A DNA stretch of 64,000 bases from Acidobacteriota bacterium (GTDB taxonomy: Bacteria; Acidobacteriota; Terriglobia; Terriglobales; Acidobacteriaceae). This document shows positions 46,136 through 56,160 of this stretch, piece after piece; within the stretch, counting starts at the first letter, position 1, and each line of letters begins with the position of its first letter. Under the pieces are notes generated by a model. The model made no database searches. It had not been told where the DNA came from and worked only from the letters and a program-made list of their open reading frames with translations. A program made the position numbers and the translations under genes. The DNA is taken from positions 1-64,000 of the forward strand of contig JAJZGG010000008.1 of NCBI GenBank assembly GCA_021804965.1, in the 5' to 3' direction.

Positions 46136-47652
46136 GGAGTCGTCCTTGTGCTGGTCGTGGCCAGCAGATCGCCGGTTTGGAAGGCCAGATTTGCCACCTG
46201 CAGCAGCACCTCGGTCCGTGCCGTAACGTCCTCGGCCTCGGCTTGTGCCAGCGCCTTCTGCGCTGCAATCACGTCCAGAATATTGCGCACGCCGTCATTG
46301 TAGGATTCGCGCGTTGCCGCATAGGATTCCGTCGATGCGGAGACCAGCGCCTGCGCGGCATCGTGCTGTCGCAGTGCGGTCTCGGCATTGGCATAGGCAT
46401 TCCACACATCCTCGGCAATGCGATCGCGCAGGGCGTCAATCTGTGCCTGGGTGGCGGCCTTCTGCGCGCGGGCCTGCGCCAGTTCGTGAGCGCGCAGCCC
46501 GCCATCGAAGATCGTCCAGCGCAGCTCCAGCGCCGCATCCCAGGTTTCCCCGCTGGCATATCCCGGCGGCAGCATGTCCTGCTGCCCATACTGTCGCGTC
46601 TCCCCGGCATTTCCGCTCAGGTGCAGCGTGGGCAGAAACGTCGAACGCTGGCGGCCAATCTCGGCATCCGCTGCGCGCATGCGCGCCAGCAGCGATTTCA
46701 GATCCGGCCTCTCGGCCAGGGCGCGTTCCGTCTCCGCGCGCACACTGTCGGCCATTTTGCCCGGAACCTGCAGCGTGTCCACCTCGGCCACGTGCAGCGG
46801 AGTCTCCGGCGGCAGTTCCAGAGCCGTTGCCAGCGCACCGCGCGCAATCTCCTCCCTGCCCAGCGCCGCCTGCAGATCGTACTCGGCCTGTGCCCGGGCC
46901 GCCTGCGCCTCCAGCAGATCCGGCCGTGTGGCCAGTCCGTGCTGCAGCCGGGCTGCGGCATCGGCCTCATCGGCGCGGGCATTGGCAAGACTCACCTCGG
47001 CAGCCTTGCGCAGGCTGCTGGCATTCAGCAGCTGATAGTAGGTCTGCATCACGGTAAAAATCACCTTGCGATGCGTGTCATTGAATGTGAGATCGGCAGC
47101 CAGCAGATTCCACTTTGCCTCCTGAATGGCCTCTTCGCGTCCGCCAAAGTCCAGAATCAGATACTCGGCATGCAGCTCCGGAGCAAAGTTGCCATAGGTC
47201 TGGCGATAGAACTGCGAATTCAGCAGGACGCGCACGCGTGCGGTGCTGGCCACGGCAAGCGCTGCCAGCGTCGGGTACCACTGCGAGCGTGCGATTCCCA
47301 GACTGGCCGCGCGGATGCGCGCCTGTTCCCAGGCCAGCCGCGTGGCCGGATTGCGCTGCTCGGCCAGGTTGATCAGCTCCGGCAGGGTGCAGGCATTGCT
47401 GCAGGCCGCCTTTGGGTCCAGCGGGGGCATCGGAGTCGGATTCTGGGTCGGTCTCAGGCGAGACTCCATGCGATCGTGCCAGGCACTCTGCGGATTCTGG
47501 GGCGCGGTCTGCGCGCAGGCGCTGCCAGCCGCACCCGCCACCAGCGCAGCCACCAGAGCGCAGATTGTGGCCCAAATTCTGGCTTGGCTGCGTGGCAGGC
47601 AGATCCAGCCATTCTCGCATCGCACTTTGCCTGGAATTGCCGGTGGATTCAT
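46132..47652 (-). CDS. TolC family outer-membrane efflux protein
   Basis: CTLPELINLAEQRNPATRLAWEQARIRAASLGIARSQWYPTL; duplicated OEP repeats. Confidence 0.92.
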   Translation of the reverse strand: MNPPAIPGKVRCENGWICLPRSQARIWATICALVAALVAGAAGSACAQTAPQNPQSAWHDRMESRLRPTQNPTPMPPLDPKAACSNACTLPELINLAEQRNPATRLAWEQARIRAASLGIARSQWYPTLAALAVASTARVRVLLNSQFYRQTYGNFAPELHAEYLILDFGGREEAIQEAKWNLLAADLTFNDTHRKVIFTVMQTYYQLLNASSLRKAAEVSLANARADEADAAARLQHGLATRPDLLEAQAARAQAEYDLQAALGREEIARGALATALELPPETPLHVAEVDTLQVPGKMADSVRAETERALAERPDLKSLLARMRAADAEIGRQRSTFLPTLHLSGNAGETRQYGQQDMLPPGYASGETWDAALELRWTIFDGGLRAHELAQARAQKAATQAQIDALRDRIAEDVWNAYANAETALRQHDAAQALVSASTESYAATRESYNDGVRNILDVIAAQKALAQAEAEDVTARTEVLLQVANLAFQTGDLLATTSTRTTP

Positions 47653-47852
47653 GCCTATCCCTTTTCTGCTCCGCGGTGCAGCCTCAGCACCGGCCGTGGA
47701 TCGGGGGCTCTGCCGGTTTGTGCTCCGCACAGCGTTCCTTCCATTGTATGCAGGGTTCTGGCCGGCGGTCCCATGCCCACAAAGCAACCTGCCGGAATCA
47801 GAGAACACGGGAACCGGAATCAGGACACAGTGCCCCCATCCCGATTCGGCGC

Positions 47853-47888
47853 GCAAAAAATTGCTCCCGGTCAAGAAAACCGGGAGCA
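47853..47888 (-). terminator. Intrinsic terminator on the minus strand
   Basis: Minus strand: TGCTCCCGGT-TTTCTTG-ACCGGGAGCA followed by ATTTTTTGCGC. Confidence 0.7.
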
Positions 47889-48026
47889 GGCCCTTCCGAA
47901 TGGTCAGAGATCCGGGGTTGGTTGGCCTCTCAAGATCCGTGCAGAAATCCCCGTTCGGTTGGGATGGGTGCACTGTGCCAGTGTTCGCCATCCGATCCCG
48001 GTTGCGATCCAGAACGGCAGTGCTTT

Positions 48027-48064
48027 GGGGCATTCCGGCACCCGAACGAGTGCCGGAATGCCCC
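48027..48064. terminator. 15-bp perfect stem-loop just after the Put-Ig lipoprotein gene
   Basis: GGGGCATTCCGGCAC-CCGAACGA-GTGCCGGAATGCCCC; no clear U-tract. Confidence 0.5.
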
Positions 48065-48068
48065 GGGA

Positions 48069-51000
48069 CTATTGCTGCAACACGGTCGCCGTGGGCGCTG
48101 TATTGCTGCTGGTTGGCTTGTCCATGATCACGAACCGGGTGGGCGAGATCACGTATCCAACAGCACCGTTGGACAGCGTGATCAAGCCGGTTGGATCCAC
48201 GGTGTAGGTATCGGAGTTTGTGGAATCCCAGCTGAGTGTACCGTTGCTGTTGCTGATGCTTTTCAGAATATTCACCGTGCCTGAGCTGCTTGTTACCTGG
48301 CTGGTGGACAGGCTCGACGGTGCCACGCTCATCCGTGTTTCCCCTGCAAAGGTGGCACTGGAGAGCGTGGTGGCAGTCTGCTGCTCCAGATGGAAGAGCC
48401 CGGCCTGTCCGCTGGACTCCACGCCGTAACCAATGCCGGAACCAGCCAGATACATCACGGGAGGCTGGTTGCCGACAGTCAGCGTCACGCGGCCATTGGA
48501 AGCGACCGAGAACGTGCCGGTGGAGCTCTTGGTGGTGAATGTTCCGGCACTGTTCTGCTGCAGGGTTGCGGAGATCGTTCCTGCCGAGCCGGTCACGTTG
48601 GCCAACACCAGGGTCACGCCGGACTGAGGCCCGAATCCACTGGTGCCCCAGCCTGGATCATCCTGCGCGGAGACTTCGTAGATGATCTCGTTGCCGTTCA
48701 TGTTGGCATTGCTGAAGGTGGTGACCGTGTTCTGGATGGCACTGCCGGCAAGCAGCGTGTAGTTGAGGTGCGGGTCTGTGGAGATCAGATAGATCCTGCT
48801 GGCACTCACCATGTAAGCCACATAATGGGTGGGCCATATGGCGAGTGTGCCGGCGGGAAGAGCCGCTGGAGCATTCAGGGTGAGGGTGGTGCGTCCGGTG
48901 GTGGTGTTCGGCGTTCCGTAGCTGCCGGTAAAGGTGGCCTGCGGATAGTTGTAGGTGCAGGTGGGGGTTCCGCCAGAGTTGGGGCAGTTCCCGTCGTTGA
49001 GGTCGATATCCTCCATGCCGCTGGAGATGGCTCCGGCTCCGGAGTAGCTCATGGTTCCGGCGATGGCCACAGGACCCTCGGTCGGCGTCTGGGAGCAGTT
49101 GCTGTTCACAGCAGGTGCGCTGGGAAAGAGGTAGACGGGACAGGTCTCGCCTTCCAGTCCGAAGGCGTATCCCCCGGTCAGGTTCGCTGCCGTAAAGCTG
49201 GAGGGCGTCTGGAGCGCAAACTCGCCGGTGAATCGGCTGCCTCCAGCAGTGGCACCCACTCCGGAGACATCGTCAAACTCCACAATGCTTCCGGCGGTGG
49301 CCACGCCCGACTGCAGCGTGCCAACGGTGAATGCCAGCGTCAGGGTTTTGCTGCCGACCACGAGCGTCATTTGTCCGATGTTGTTGGAAGGCAGGGCGTA
49401 GGTTCCGCTGATGGACAGCGGCGAAGTAGCGGCCAGCGGGGTGATGTTGTTCATGTCTGCCGAGCCGGAGGTGATGTTGCCATTGCCGTCTGCCACCAGG
49501 CTGCCCACGATGGCCTGCTTCGTGGTGCTGCCCATATCCACGCCATCGATCCAGCCTTTGACGAGGAAGGCATACTGGCCTTTCAGCAGGGCGTTGTTCG
49601 CTCCGGAGATGGCATAGACGGTCAGTGTGTAGGACTGGGTCACCGACTGGGATGCCGAATCCGTCACCTTGACGGTAAACGTGCTGCTGCCCGTGTCGGT
49701 GCTGGCGGGTGTTCCCGTGATCTTGCCGTTGCTTGTGCCCAGCGATGCCCACGCAGGGAGCGAGCCGCTGGAGATCGAGAACGTATACGGCGGAACGCCG
49801 CCATTGACGTTGATGCCTTCCGAGTATGCCGTCCCCACCGTGGCCGAGGACAGTGTGGTGGTCTGCATCACCAGCGGTGTGCCCGGATAAATCTGCAGCG
49901 AAACGACCGCCGTGGCGCTGTTGCTGTTGGCGTCGGTCACCGTGACGGAAAACGCTGTCGGCGTGCTGCCGCTTGCCGTCGTAGGCGTGCCACTCAGCAC
50001 GCCGTTGGTCCCGAGTGTGAGTCCGCCCGGAGCGCTGCTGCCTGCGGTGATGGTCCAGGTGAACGGTGCCGTGCCGCCCATCTCAGCCAGTGTGGTGGAG
50101 TAGGGGCTTCCCACGGTTGCATTTGGCAGCGATGTTGTGGTCACGGCCAGGGTTGCAATCTGGATGGAAAGCGCCTGGGTGGCCGTGTTGTGAGCCGAGT
50201 CCGTCACCTCTACCGTGAAGCTGCTGGTCCCGGTTGCAGTCGGTGTGCCGCTCAGGCTGCCAGAGGTGCTGAGCGTGACTCCTGCCGGCAGCGCGCCTGT
50301 CAGCACCTGCCAGCTATAGCCGCTGCCGGAGCCACCCGAAGCTGCCAGCGACGAGGCGTAGGCGGTGTTGACCAATCCGCCGGGTAGGGAGGTGGTGGTC
50401 ACGGTGAGCTTGGGATAGGAAACCACCAGCGTGAAGCTCTGTGTCGCGGAGTCGCCGTAGGCATCGGCGGCCTTCACGGTGAAGGTTGCCGTGCCCACGC
50501 TGGCTGCCGTCGGAGTGCCTGTGATGACCCCGCTGGTGGCAAGCGCGAATCCGGCCGGCAGCGCACCGCTGGCAATGGAATAGGTGAGTGTGCCGGCTCC
50601 GCCTGTGGCGGCCACGCTGGCCGAGTAGGCCGTGTCGACCGTGGCTGCGGGCAGCGTGGCCGCCGTGGTGAAGGTGATGGCGGGCGCTGCATTGACCGTC
50701 AGGCTGGAACTCTGGGTTGCCATATCGCCAAAGGCGTCGGCAGCCTGAATCACAAAGTGAGCGGTTCCAATATCGGCGCTGTTCGGGGTCCCGGTAATCG
50801 CTCCTGCAGCAGACAGAGCGAATCCGGCCGGCAGCGCACCGCTGGCGATGGAATAGGTGAGTGTGCCGGCTCCGCCTGTGGCGGCCACGCTCGCCGAGTA
50901 GGCCGTGCCGACCGTGGCTGCGGGCAGGGTGGCAGCCGAGGTATAGGTGATCGCGGGAGCCGGAGCAATGACCAGCGTCAGCGGCGAGGTCGTTGCCGTC

Positions 51001-51605
51001 AGGGCCGTCGGGCTTCCGGAGTCCGTCACCTGGAAGACAAGGCCGGAGTAGCTGCCTGCCATGCTGGCATTCACGGCAGGACCGCTGAGCACTCCCGACG
51101 AGCTGAGGGCGAATCCCGGTGGCAGTGTGCCGGAGGTCAGCGTCCAGGTGTAGGGGCTGATGCCGCCCGTGGCGCTGAGCGTGGCGCTGTAAGCCGCGCC
51201 CACGGTGCCCGGCGTCAGGGAGGTCATGGGGATCGACGGAGCCGCTGGAACCTGAATCGTGATCGTGGCCGAGATGGTCTTGTCGGCATTGGAGGTTGCC
51301 GTGATGGTGGCTGTCGCAGCTGTGGTGGCGCTGGCAGGCGCGGTATAGGTCACACTGGTGGCCGAGCTGTTGGAGAGCGTTCCGGCACCGGTTACCGACC
51401 AGCTCACGCCGGCACTGTTCTTGTCGTGCATCACAGTGGCTGTGACGGTTGTGCTGTCTGTGGGATCGACGGTGGTTTTTGCAGCAGTAAGCTGAATGGC
51501 AACCGGTTTGCTGCCCGAGCAGCCATTCAGCAGTCCACTCAGGACAAACACTGCCAGTATCAGCGAAAGACAGCCTACCAAGGAACGACCATACCTGCGG
51601 AACAT
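48069..51605 (-). CDS. Lipoprotein with putative-Ig (Put-Ig/He_PIG) repeats and C-terminal beta-rich repeats
   Basis: Lipobox LLNGCSGS; repeats TxxLPxATVGTxYSxxVxATGGxxxxxYSIxSGxLPxGFxLxxxGxITGTPT. Confidence 0.88.
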   Translation of the reverse strand: MFRRYGRSLVGCLSLILAVFVLSGLLNGCSGSKPVAIQLTAAKTTVDPTDSTTVTATVMHDKNSAGVSWSVTGAGTLSNSSATSVTYTAPASATTAATATITATSNADKTISATITIQVPAAPSIPMTSLTPGTVGAAYSATLSATGGISPYTWTLTSGTLPPGFALSSSGVLSGPAVNASMAGSYSGLVFQVTDSGSPTALTATTSPLTLVIAPAPAITYTSAATLPAATVGTAYSASVAATGGAGTLTYSIASGALPAGFALSAAGAITGTPNSADIGTAHFVIQAADAFGDMATQSSSLTVNAAPAITFTTAATLPAATVDTAYSASVAATGGAGTLTYSIASGALPAGFALATSGVITGTPTAASVGTATFTVKAADAYGDSATQSFTLVVSYPKLTVTTTSLPGGLVNTAYASSLAASGGSGSGYSWQVLTGALPAGVTLSTSGSLSGTPTATGTSSFTVEVTDSAHNTATQALSIQIATLAVTTTSLPNATVGSPYSTTLAEMGGTAPFTWTITAGSSAPGGLTLGTNGVLSGTPTTASGSTPTAFSVTVTDANSNSATAVVSLQIYPGTPLVMQTTTLSSATVGTAYSEGINVNGGVPPYTFSISSGSLPAWASLGTSNGKITGTPASTDTGSSTFTVKVTDSASQSVTQSYTLTVYAISGANNALLKGQYAFLVKGWIDGVDMGSTTKQAIVGSLVADGNGNITSGSADMNNITPLAATSPLSISGTYALPSNNIGQMTLVVGSKTLTLAFTVGTLQSGVATAGSIVEFDDVSGVGATAGGSRFTGEFALQTPSSFTAANLTGGYAFGLEGETCPVYLFPSAPAVNSNCSQTPTEGPVAIAGTMSYSGAGAISSGMEDIDLNDGNCPNSGGTPTCTYNYPQATFTGSYGTPNTTTGRTTLTLNAPAALPAGTLAIWPTHYVAYMVSASRIYLISTDPHLNYTLLAGSAIQNTVTTFSNANMNGNEIIYEVSAQDDPGWGTSGFGPQSGVTLVLANVTGSAGTISATLQQNSAGTFTTKSSTGTFSVASNGRVTLTVGNQPPVMYLAGSGIGYGVESSGQAGLFHLEQQTATTLSSATFAGETRMSVAPSSLSTSQVTSSSGTVNILKSISNSNGTLSWDSTNSDTYTVDPTGLITLSNGAVGYVISPTRFVIMDKPTSSNTAPTATVLQQ

Positions 51606-51901
51606 GTGAGCCTCCAGTAGCCAGACATTGTTGAGAAATGCGGAAATCTTTGAGCCGGGCGATGCATCCCCGTACTCTGCCTGCCTGTAGTGGCGTAAAA
51701 TCCGTGACAAGTACGACAGGCAGCCATAGAATTCCGAGTAATTCGGAACCGCCGATGGACAAAGTCCGGCTTCGGCGGAGAGTTTGCATCCGGCTTACTG
51801 TCGGGCCTGTCGGCATGCATGTTCGTTGGCGCATGCCGGTGGTGTCGGGGAGTAGATCAAGGCGGGTTGTCAGCAACAAGATCGGAGCACGTTCATCGAT
51901 C

Positions 51902-54900
51902 ATGCAAATCTCTCAGGAAGATTGGGTACGAATTAAAGAGCTCTTCCTGCTGGCCTTTGAAAAAGAGCCGGATCAGCAGCGCGAAATTCTGGACTCTGCC
52001 GGACTGGATCCGTCCCTGCGTGAGCGCATCGAAGAACTGCTGCAGGCGCACGATCAGGCCGGTTCGTTTCTGGAGCAGAATCCCCTGCAGACACCGAATT
52101 CCTCGGATGCCTCCGCCGCTTCGCCGTTGCCGTCCTCTTCCGATTCCGCTTCGGCCACCATGCAGCACCATGCCAGCTTTGAGCCGGGTGCGCTGCTCGC
52201 TGGCCGCTTCCGGGTCATCGCCTTTCTGGCGCACGGCGGCATGGGTGAGGTCTACGAGGTCGAGGATCAGGAGCTCAAGACCCGGGTCGCCATCAAGACC
52301 ATCCGGCCGGAGATTCTTGGCCTTCCCCAGGCCGTGGACCGCTTCCGGCGCGAGGTGCAGCTCTCCCGGCGTGTCACCCATCCCAATGTCTGTCGCATCC
52401 ACGATCTCTTCCGTCATTCGCCGGGCCATCGGGGAGAGCCTGATTTTCTTCTCGTCAGCATGGAACTGCTGCAGGGCAGAACACTCGCCTCGGTACTCCG
52501 GGAGCGCGGTGCGCTCGATCCGCAGGAGGCGCTGGCGATTCTCCGCCAGGTGACGGATGCACTGGCGGCAGCACACGAGGCCGGCATCATCCACCGCGAT
52601 CTGAAGCCCTCGAATATCTTCCTCGAAGCGCACGATGACGCAGGCCCCCGAGCCGTGGTTACGGACTTTGGACTGGCTGTGCGCGCCCGCACCACCAGCA
52701 ACGATCCCCTGACACGCAGCGGACAAGCCATCTTCGGAACTCCGGAGTACATGTCTCCGGAGCAGATTGAGGGCCGCGAGCTCACGCCGGCCAGCGATAT
52801 CTATGCCCTGGGTCTGATTCTCTTCCAGATGCTCACCGGCAGGCACGCCTTTGAAAGCCGCTCCCAGATGCTCTCCGCGCTCAAGCGGCTGACCGACGAA
52901 CCACCCCAGCCCAGCAGCTACGCGCCGTCGCTTCCGCGTGCCTGGGATGTGTTGCTGCGGCAATGCCTGGCGAGGGATCCGGGCAAGCGGATCAGCTCAG
53001 CCGCACAGCTCAAGCAGGCGATTGCACAGCTGGAACGGGAGGATTGGCAGCCCAAGGCCCACAGCCGGCGGAGTCCTGCGCGGCAAGCCGGCGGGAGCAG
53101 TTCCACGCAGCTCCATTCGGACTCGCAAGGCAGGCCGACGGCGCCGCTCGGCAGAAAGACTGCCAGGGCGTCCTCGATCTGGAAGTCCCGATGGGCACTG
53201 GGCGCTGGCATTGCGTTCTGTCTGGCCTTGCTGGTGCTTGGCGGGTATCGGCTTCATCTCCATTCGCAGATTCCCTCCGTCTCCCAGGCGCCGGTCGTCA
53301 TGGCAGACTTTGTGAACACGACCGGCGATCCGAAGTTTGACGATGCACTGAACACGGCGCTGGAAGCCAAGCTGCAGCAGTCTCCGTATCTCAACCTGAT
53401 GGCCCCGCAGAAGATCTTGCAGGCCCTGCGTTATATGGGGCTCGATCACCATGAACGGCTGACGCTGCACGTTGCCCTGCAGATCTGCCAGCGGGAAAAT
53501 GGCTCCGCCGTGATCCAGGGCAGCATCCGGATCAACGGGCAGGGCTACGAGGTCGGCATTCAGGTCTATCACTGCTCGAACGGTGCGGTGGTCTTTGCCC
53601 GCAGCCAGCAGGTCGGCAATCGCGACACCGTGCTGAGCGTACTCGATCAGGTGGCCGACGCCACGCGCTCCGGGCTGGGAGAATCGCTGGATTCGATCCG
53701 CCGCTTTGACGTGCCGCTGGACGAGGCAACCACCCCCTCGCTCGATGCACTCTCGGCCTACAGCCAGGGAAATCGCAAATGGAATGAACAGGGCGAGGCA
53801 GCCGCCATTCCCTACTTCCAGAAGGCAACCGAGCTGGACCCGAACTTCGCCATGGCCTACGCCCGGCTGGGAACCATCCTGGGCAACATGGGTGAGACGC
53901 GCCGCTCCGACATTGCCCTCACGCGCGCCTATGAGCTGCGCGACCGCATCTCCGAGTGGGAGCGGTTCTATGTCGTTTCCCACTATTACGGACTGGTCAC
54001 CGGACAGCTCGACAAGGAGGCGGAGACCTACGAGCAGTGGGGCAAAATCTATCCCCATGACATGGCCTGGCCCGTCAATCTTGGCCTGGATTACGCCATG
54101 AGCGGCCAGTTCGACAAGGCGCTGGCGATGAACCTGCTGGTCATGCGTGAGCTTCCCGGACTCTCGCCCGTCTACGGAAACCTGGGGCAGATTTATCTCG
54201 CTCTCCATCGCTCCGATGAGGCCAAAACCCTGCTGGATGCCGCAGCCCGCGCCAACCTGCGCGACGTCAACATCCAGCTGGTTCGCTATCAGCTTGCCTT
54301 CTATGACGGGGATGCAGCCGCCATGGCGCGCGTTCTGCAGGATGCAGCCGCCATTCCCGGTGCGGAAGATACCATCCTCTCGCAGGAGTCCGATACCAGC
54401 GCCTATCACGGACGCCTGAAGCAGGCACGACAGCTGGCCGACAAGGCTGCGGCGATTGCCAGCCACGACGGCAATCTGGAAACAGCCGCGGAGTGGAGCA
54501 CGCGCGAACGGCTCTGGGAGGCTGAGTTTGGCAGCCGCTCGGCCGTGGATGCCGACATCGAGCATGCGATTGCACTCTTCAAGGGGCAGGATGAGCGGGT
54601 CGTTGGAGCCATGGCACTGGTCGTCAGCGGAGATACGGATCGCGCCGAGTCGCTGGCCAATGCGCTGGCCCATGACTATCCGCTGGACACGATGGTGCAT
54701 CAGTACTGGGTGCCGCTCATCCATGCCTGGGCGGCGTACCAGCGGCGGCAATATCCGGCTGCCGCGCAATGGCTCAAGCCCACCTCGACCTATGCGATTG
54801 GCATCTATCAGCCCCTGCAGTGCATGGACTCCACCTATCTGGCCGGGCTGATTGATCTGGCCCAGCAGCACCAGGACGCAGCCATTGCGCAGTTCCAGTC

Positions 54901-55102
54901 CCTGCTGGCGCAGCGTGGCGTGGTTCTCAACTGCCCGACGGGAACGCTTGCCATGCTCGGCCTGGCGCGGGCACTGGCAGCCAGGGGAGAACCCCAGGAC
55001 AGCCGAAAGACCTATCAGGATCTCTTCGTTCTCTGGCAGGATGCCGACCCCGGCATTCCGCTGGTGGAGAAGGCCAGAAAGGAATACAGGGCCCTGCCGT
55101 AG
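51902..55102 (+). CDS. Serine/threonine protein kinase with TM and TPR-containing C-terminus
   Basis: GGMGEVYEVEDQELKTRVAIKTI, IIHRDLKPSNIFL, VVTDFGLA, GTPEYMSPEQ; TM at about residue 435; TPRs. Confidence 0.95.
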   Translation: MQISQEDWVRIKELFLLAFEKEPDQQREILDSAGLDPSLRERIEELLQAHDQAGSFLEQNPLQTPNSSDASAASPLPSSSDSASATMQHHASFEPGALLAGRFRVIAFLAHGGMGEVYEVEDQELKTRVAIKTIRPEILGLPQAVDRFRREVQLSRRVTHPNVCRIHDLFRHSPGHRGEPDFLLVSMELLQGRTLASVLRERGALDPQEALAILRQVTDALAAAHEAGIIHRDLKPSNIFLEAHDDAGPRAVVTDFGLAVRARTTSNDPLTRSGQAIFGTPEYMSPEQIEGRELTPASDIYALGLILFQMLTGRHAFESRSQMLSALKRLTDEPPQPSSYAPSLPRAWDVLLRQCLARDPGKRISSAAQLKQAIAQLEREDWQPKAHSRRSPARQAGGSSSTQLHSDSQGRPTAPLGRKTARASSIWKSRWALGAGIAFCLALLVLGGYRLHLHSQIPSVSQAPVVMADFVNTTGDPKFDDALNTALEAKLQQSPYLNLMAPQKILQALRYMGLDHHERLTLHVALQICQRENGSAVIQGSIRINGQGYEVGIQVYHCSNGAVVFARSQQVGNRDTVLSVLDQVADATRSGLGESLDSIRRFDVPLDEATTPSLDALSAYSQGNRKWNEQGEAAAIPYFQKATELDPNFAMAYARLGTILGNMGETRRSDIALTRAYELRDRISEWERFYVVSHYYGLVTGQLDKEAETYEQWGKIYPHDMAWPVNLGLDYAMSGQFDKALAMNLLVMRELPGLSPVYGNLGQIYLALHRSDEAKTLLDAAARANLRDVNIQLVRYQLAFYDGDAAAMARVLQDAAAIPGAEDTILSQESDTSAYHGRLKQARQLADKAAAIASHDGNLETAAEWSTRERLWEAEFGSRSAVDADIEHAIALFKGQDERVVGAMALVVSGDTDRAESLANALAHDYPLDTMVHQYWVPLIHAWAAYQRRQYPAAAQWLKPTSTYAIGIYQPLQCMDSTYLAGLIDLAQQHQDAAIAQFQSLLAQRGVVLNCPTGTLAMLGLARALAARGEPQDSRKTYQDLFVLWQDADPGIPLVEKARKEYRALP

Positions 55103-55118
55103 CCCCAGCAGTCCGGCT

Positions 55119-55153
55119 GCATCCGCGGCATGCATCTGCGGCATGCATCCGCG
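55119..55153. repeat. Tandem GCATGCATCYGCG repeats in the kinase-sigma intergenic region
   Basis: GCATCCGCG / GCATGCATCTGCG / GCATGCATCCGCG. Confidence 0.8.
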
Positions 55154-55187
55154 TCATGGAGACGCACTGTCGCCTCATCCCAAACCC

Positions 55188-55895
55188 ATGGACCATCCCA
55201 TGCCACAATCCGAGGTCGATGCCATTCTGCAGCGGCTTGCAGCCGGGGACCACTCCGTCTTCGAGCGGCTGATGCCGCTGGTCTACGAGGATCTCCATCG
55301 CATGGCCATGCACTTCATGCAGCACGAGCGCCCGGACCATACCCTGCAGCCCACCGCACTGGTGCATGAAGCCTATCTGCGGCTGGCCGGGCAGTGTCAT
55401 CCCAACTGGAGTACGCGTGCGCACTTTCTGGCCATGGCCGCTCGCCTCATGCGGCGCATCCTCATCGACCATGCCCGGGCCAGACTGAGCGCCAAGCGGG
55501 GAGGAGGTGCCATTGTGCTGGGCATCAGCGATACGCAGCAGATTCACCTTCACTCCGACGATGGCCTGCTGGCTCTCGATGATGTGCTGCGAAAGCTGGA
55601 GGAGATGGACGTGCGGCAGGCACAGATCGTGGAGATGCGATTCTTTGGCGGACTGACGATGGAGGAGACGGCGGAAGCGCTCGGCGTCTCTTCGCGCACG
55701 GTCGATCGTGAGTGGCTGCATGCGCGCGCCTGGCTCTTTCTGCAGTTGCAGCCGACGGCAGCAAAGCACCACTCCAGGGCAGCCATTCAGATCGTGGACG
55801 AAGGTATCGCCCCGGCATCCTCCAGCGGCAAGGATTCCCCCAGCGGCAAGGACGGAAGGCCGGAGATGAAGTTGCCGGAGACAGGGAAGCGCTGA
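55188..55895 (+). CDS. ECF-like RNA polymerase sigma factor (TIGR02999-like)
   Basis: LMPLVYEDLHRMAMHFMQHERPDHTLQPTALVHEAYLRL...RRILIDHARARLSAKRGG...VEMRFFGGLTMEETAEALGVSSRTVDREWLHARAWL. Confidence 0.93.
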   Translation: MDHPMPQSEVDAILQRLAAGDHSVFERLMPLVYEDLHRMAMHFMQHERPDHTLQPTALVHEAYLRLAGQCHPNWSTRAHFLAMAARLMRRILIDHARARLSAKRGGGAIVLGISDTQQIHLHSDDGLLALDDVLRKLEEMDVRQAQIVEMRFFGGLTMEETAEALGVSSRTVDREWLHARAWLFLQLQPTAAKHHSRAAIQIVDEGIAPASSSGKDSPSGKDGRPEMKLPETGKR

Positions 55896-55955
55896 TCCCG
55901 CATGGGGATGCCAAAGACGCTTGGATTGTGATTTGGAAAAGATGTACTGCAGCAG

Positions 55956-56030
55956 TGGTGGCCAGAGACGGGATCGAACCGCCGACGCCGGCCTTTTCAG
56001 GGCCGCGCTCTACCACTGAGCTATCTGGCC
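55956..56030 (-). tRNA. tRNA-Phe(GAA), CCA encoded
   Basis: Cloverleaf: GGCCAGA/TCTGGCC acceptor, anticodon arm CGGCC-CTGAAAA-GGCCG, GGTTCGATCCC T-loop. Confidence 0.93.
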
Positions 56031-56108
56031 TCAGTGCATGCAACGGTTGCTTGGTTGGCGCTCGATGATCCCGGGCGGGAGTTCGGCGCTCGTCTGACAA
56101 CCACATTC

Positions 56109-56136
56109 AGTATAGCAAGAGCACCCACCCGGGCAA
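56109..56136 (-). promoter_or_regulatory. Candidate sigma70-type promoter of tRNA-Phe
   Basis: Minus strand TTGCCC-N16-TATACT; -35 lies in the loop end of the inverted repeat. Confidence 0.45.
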
Positions 56137-56160
56137 AGCCGGGCCGGGTGGGTGCTCTTG
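56116..56160. repeat. Perfect 17-bp inverted repeat between divergent tRNA-Phe and adenosine deaminase gene
   Basis: CAAGAGCACCCACCCGG-N11-CCGGGTGGGTGCTCTTG. Confidence 0.9.

Noticed and set aside
43500-50387. Long plus-strand ORFs (788, 676, 665 aa)
   Set aside because: Antisense to the FUSC/HlyD/TolC operon and the Put-Ig lipoprotein; no recognisable domains
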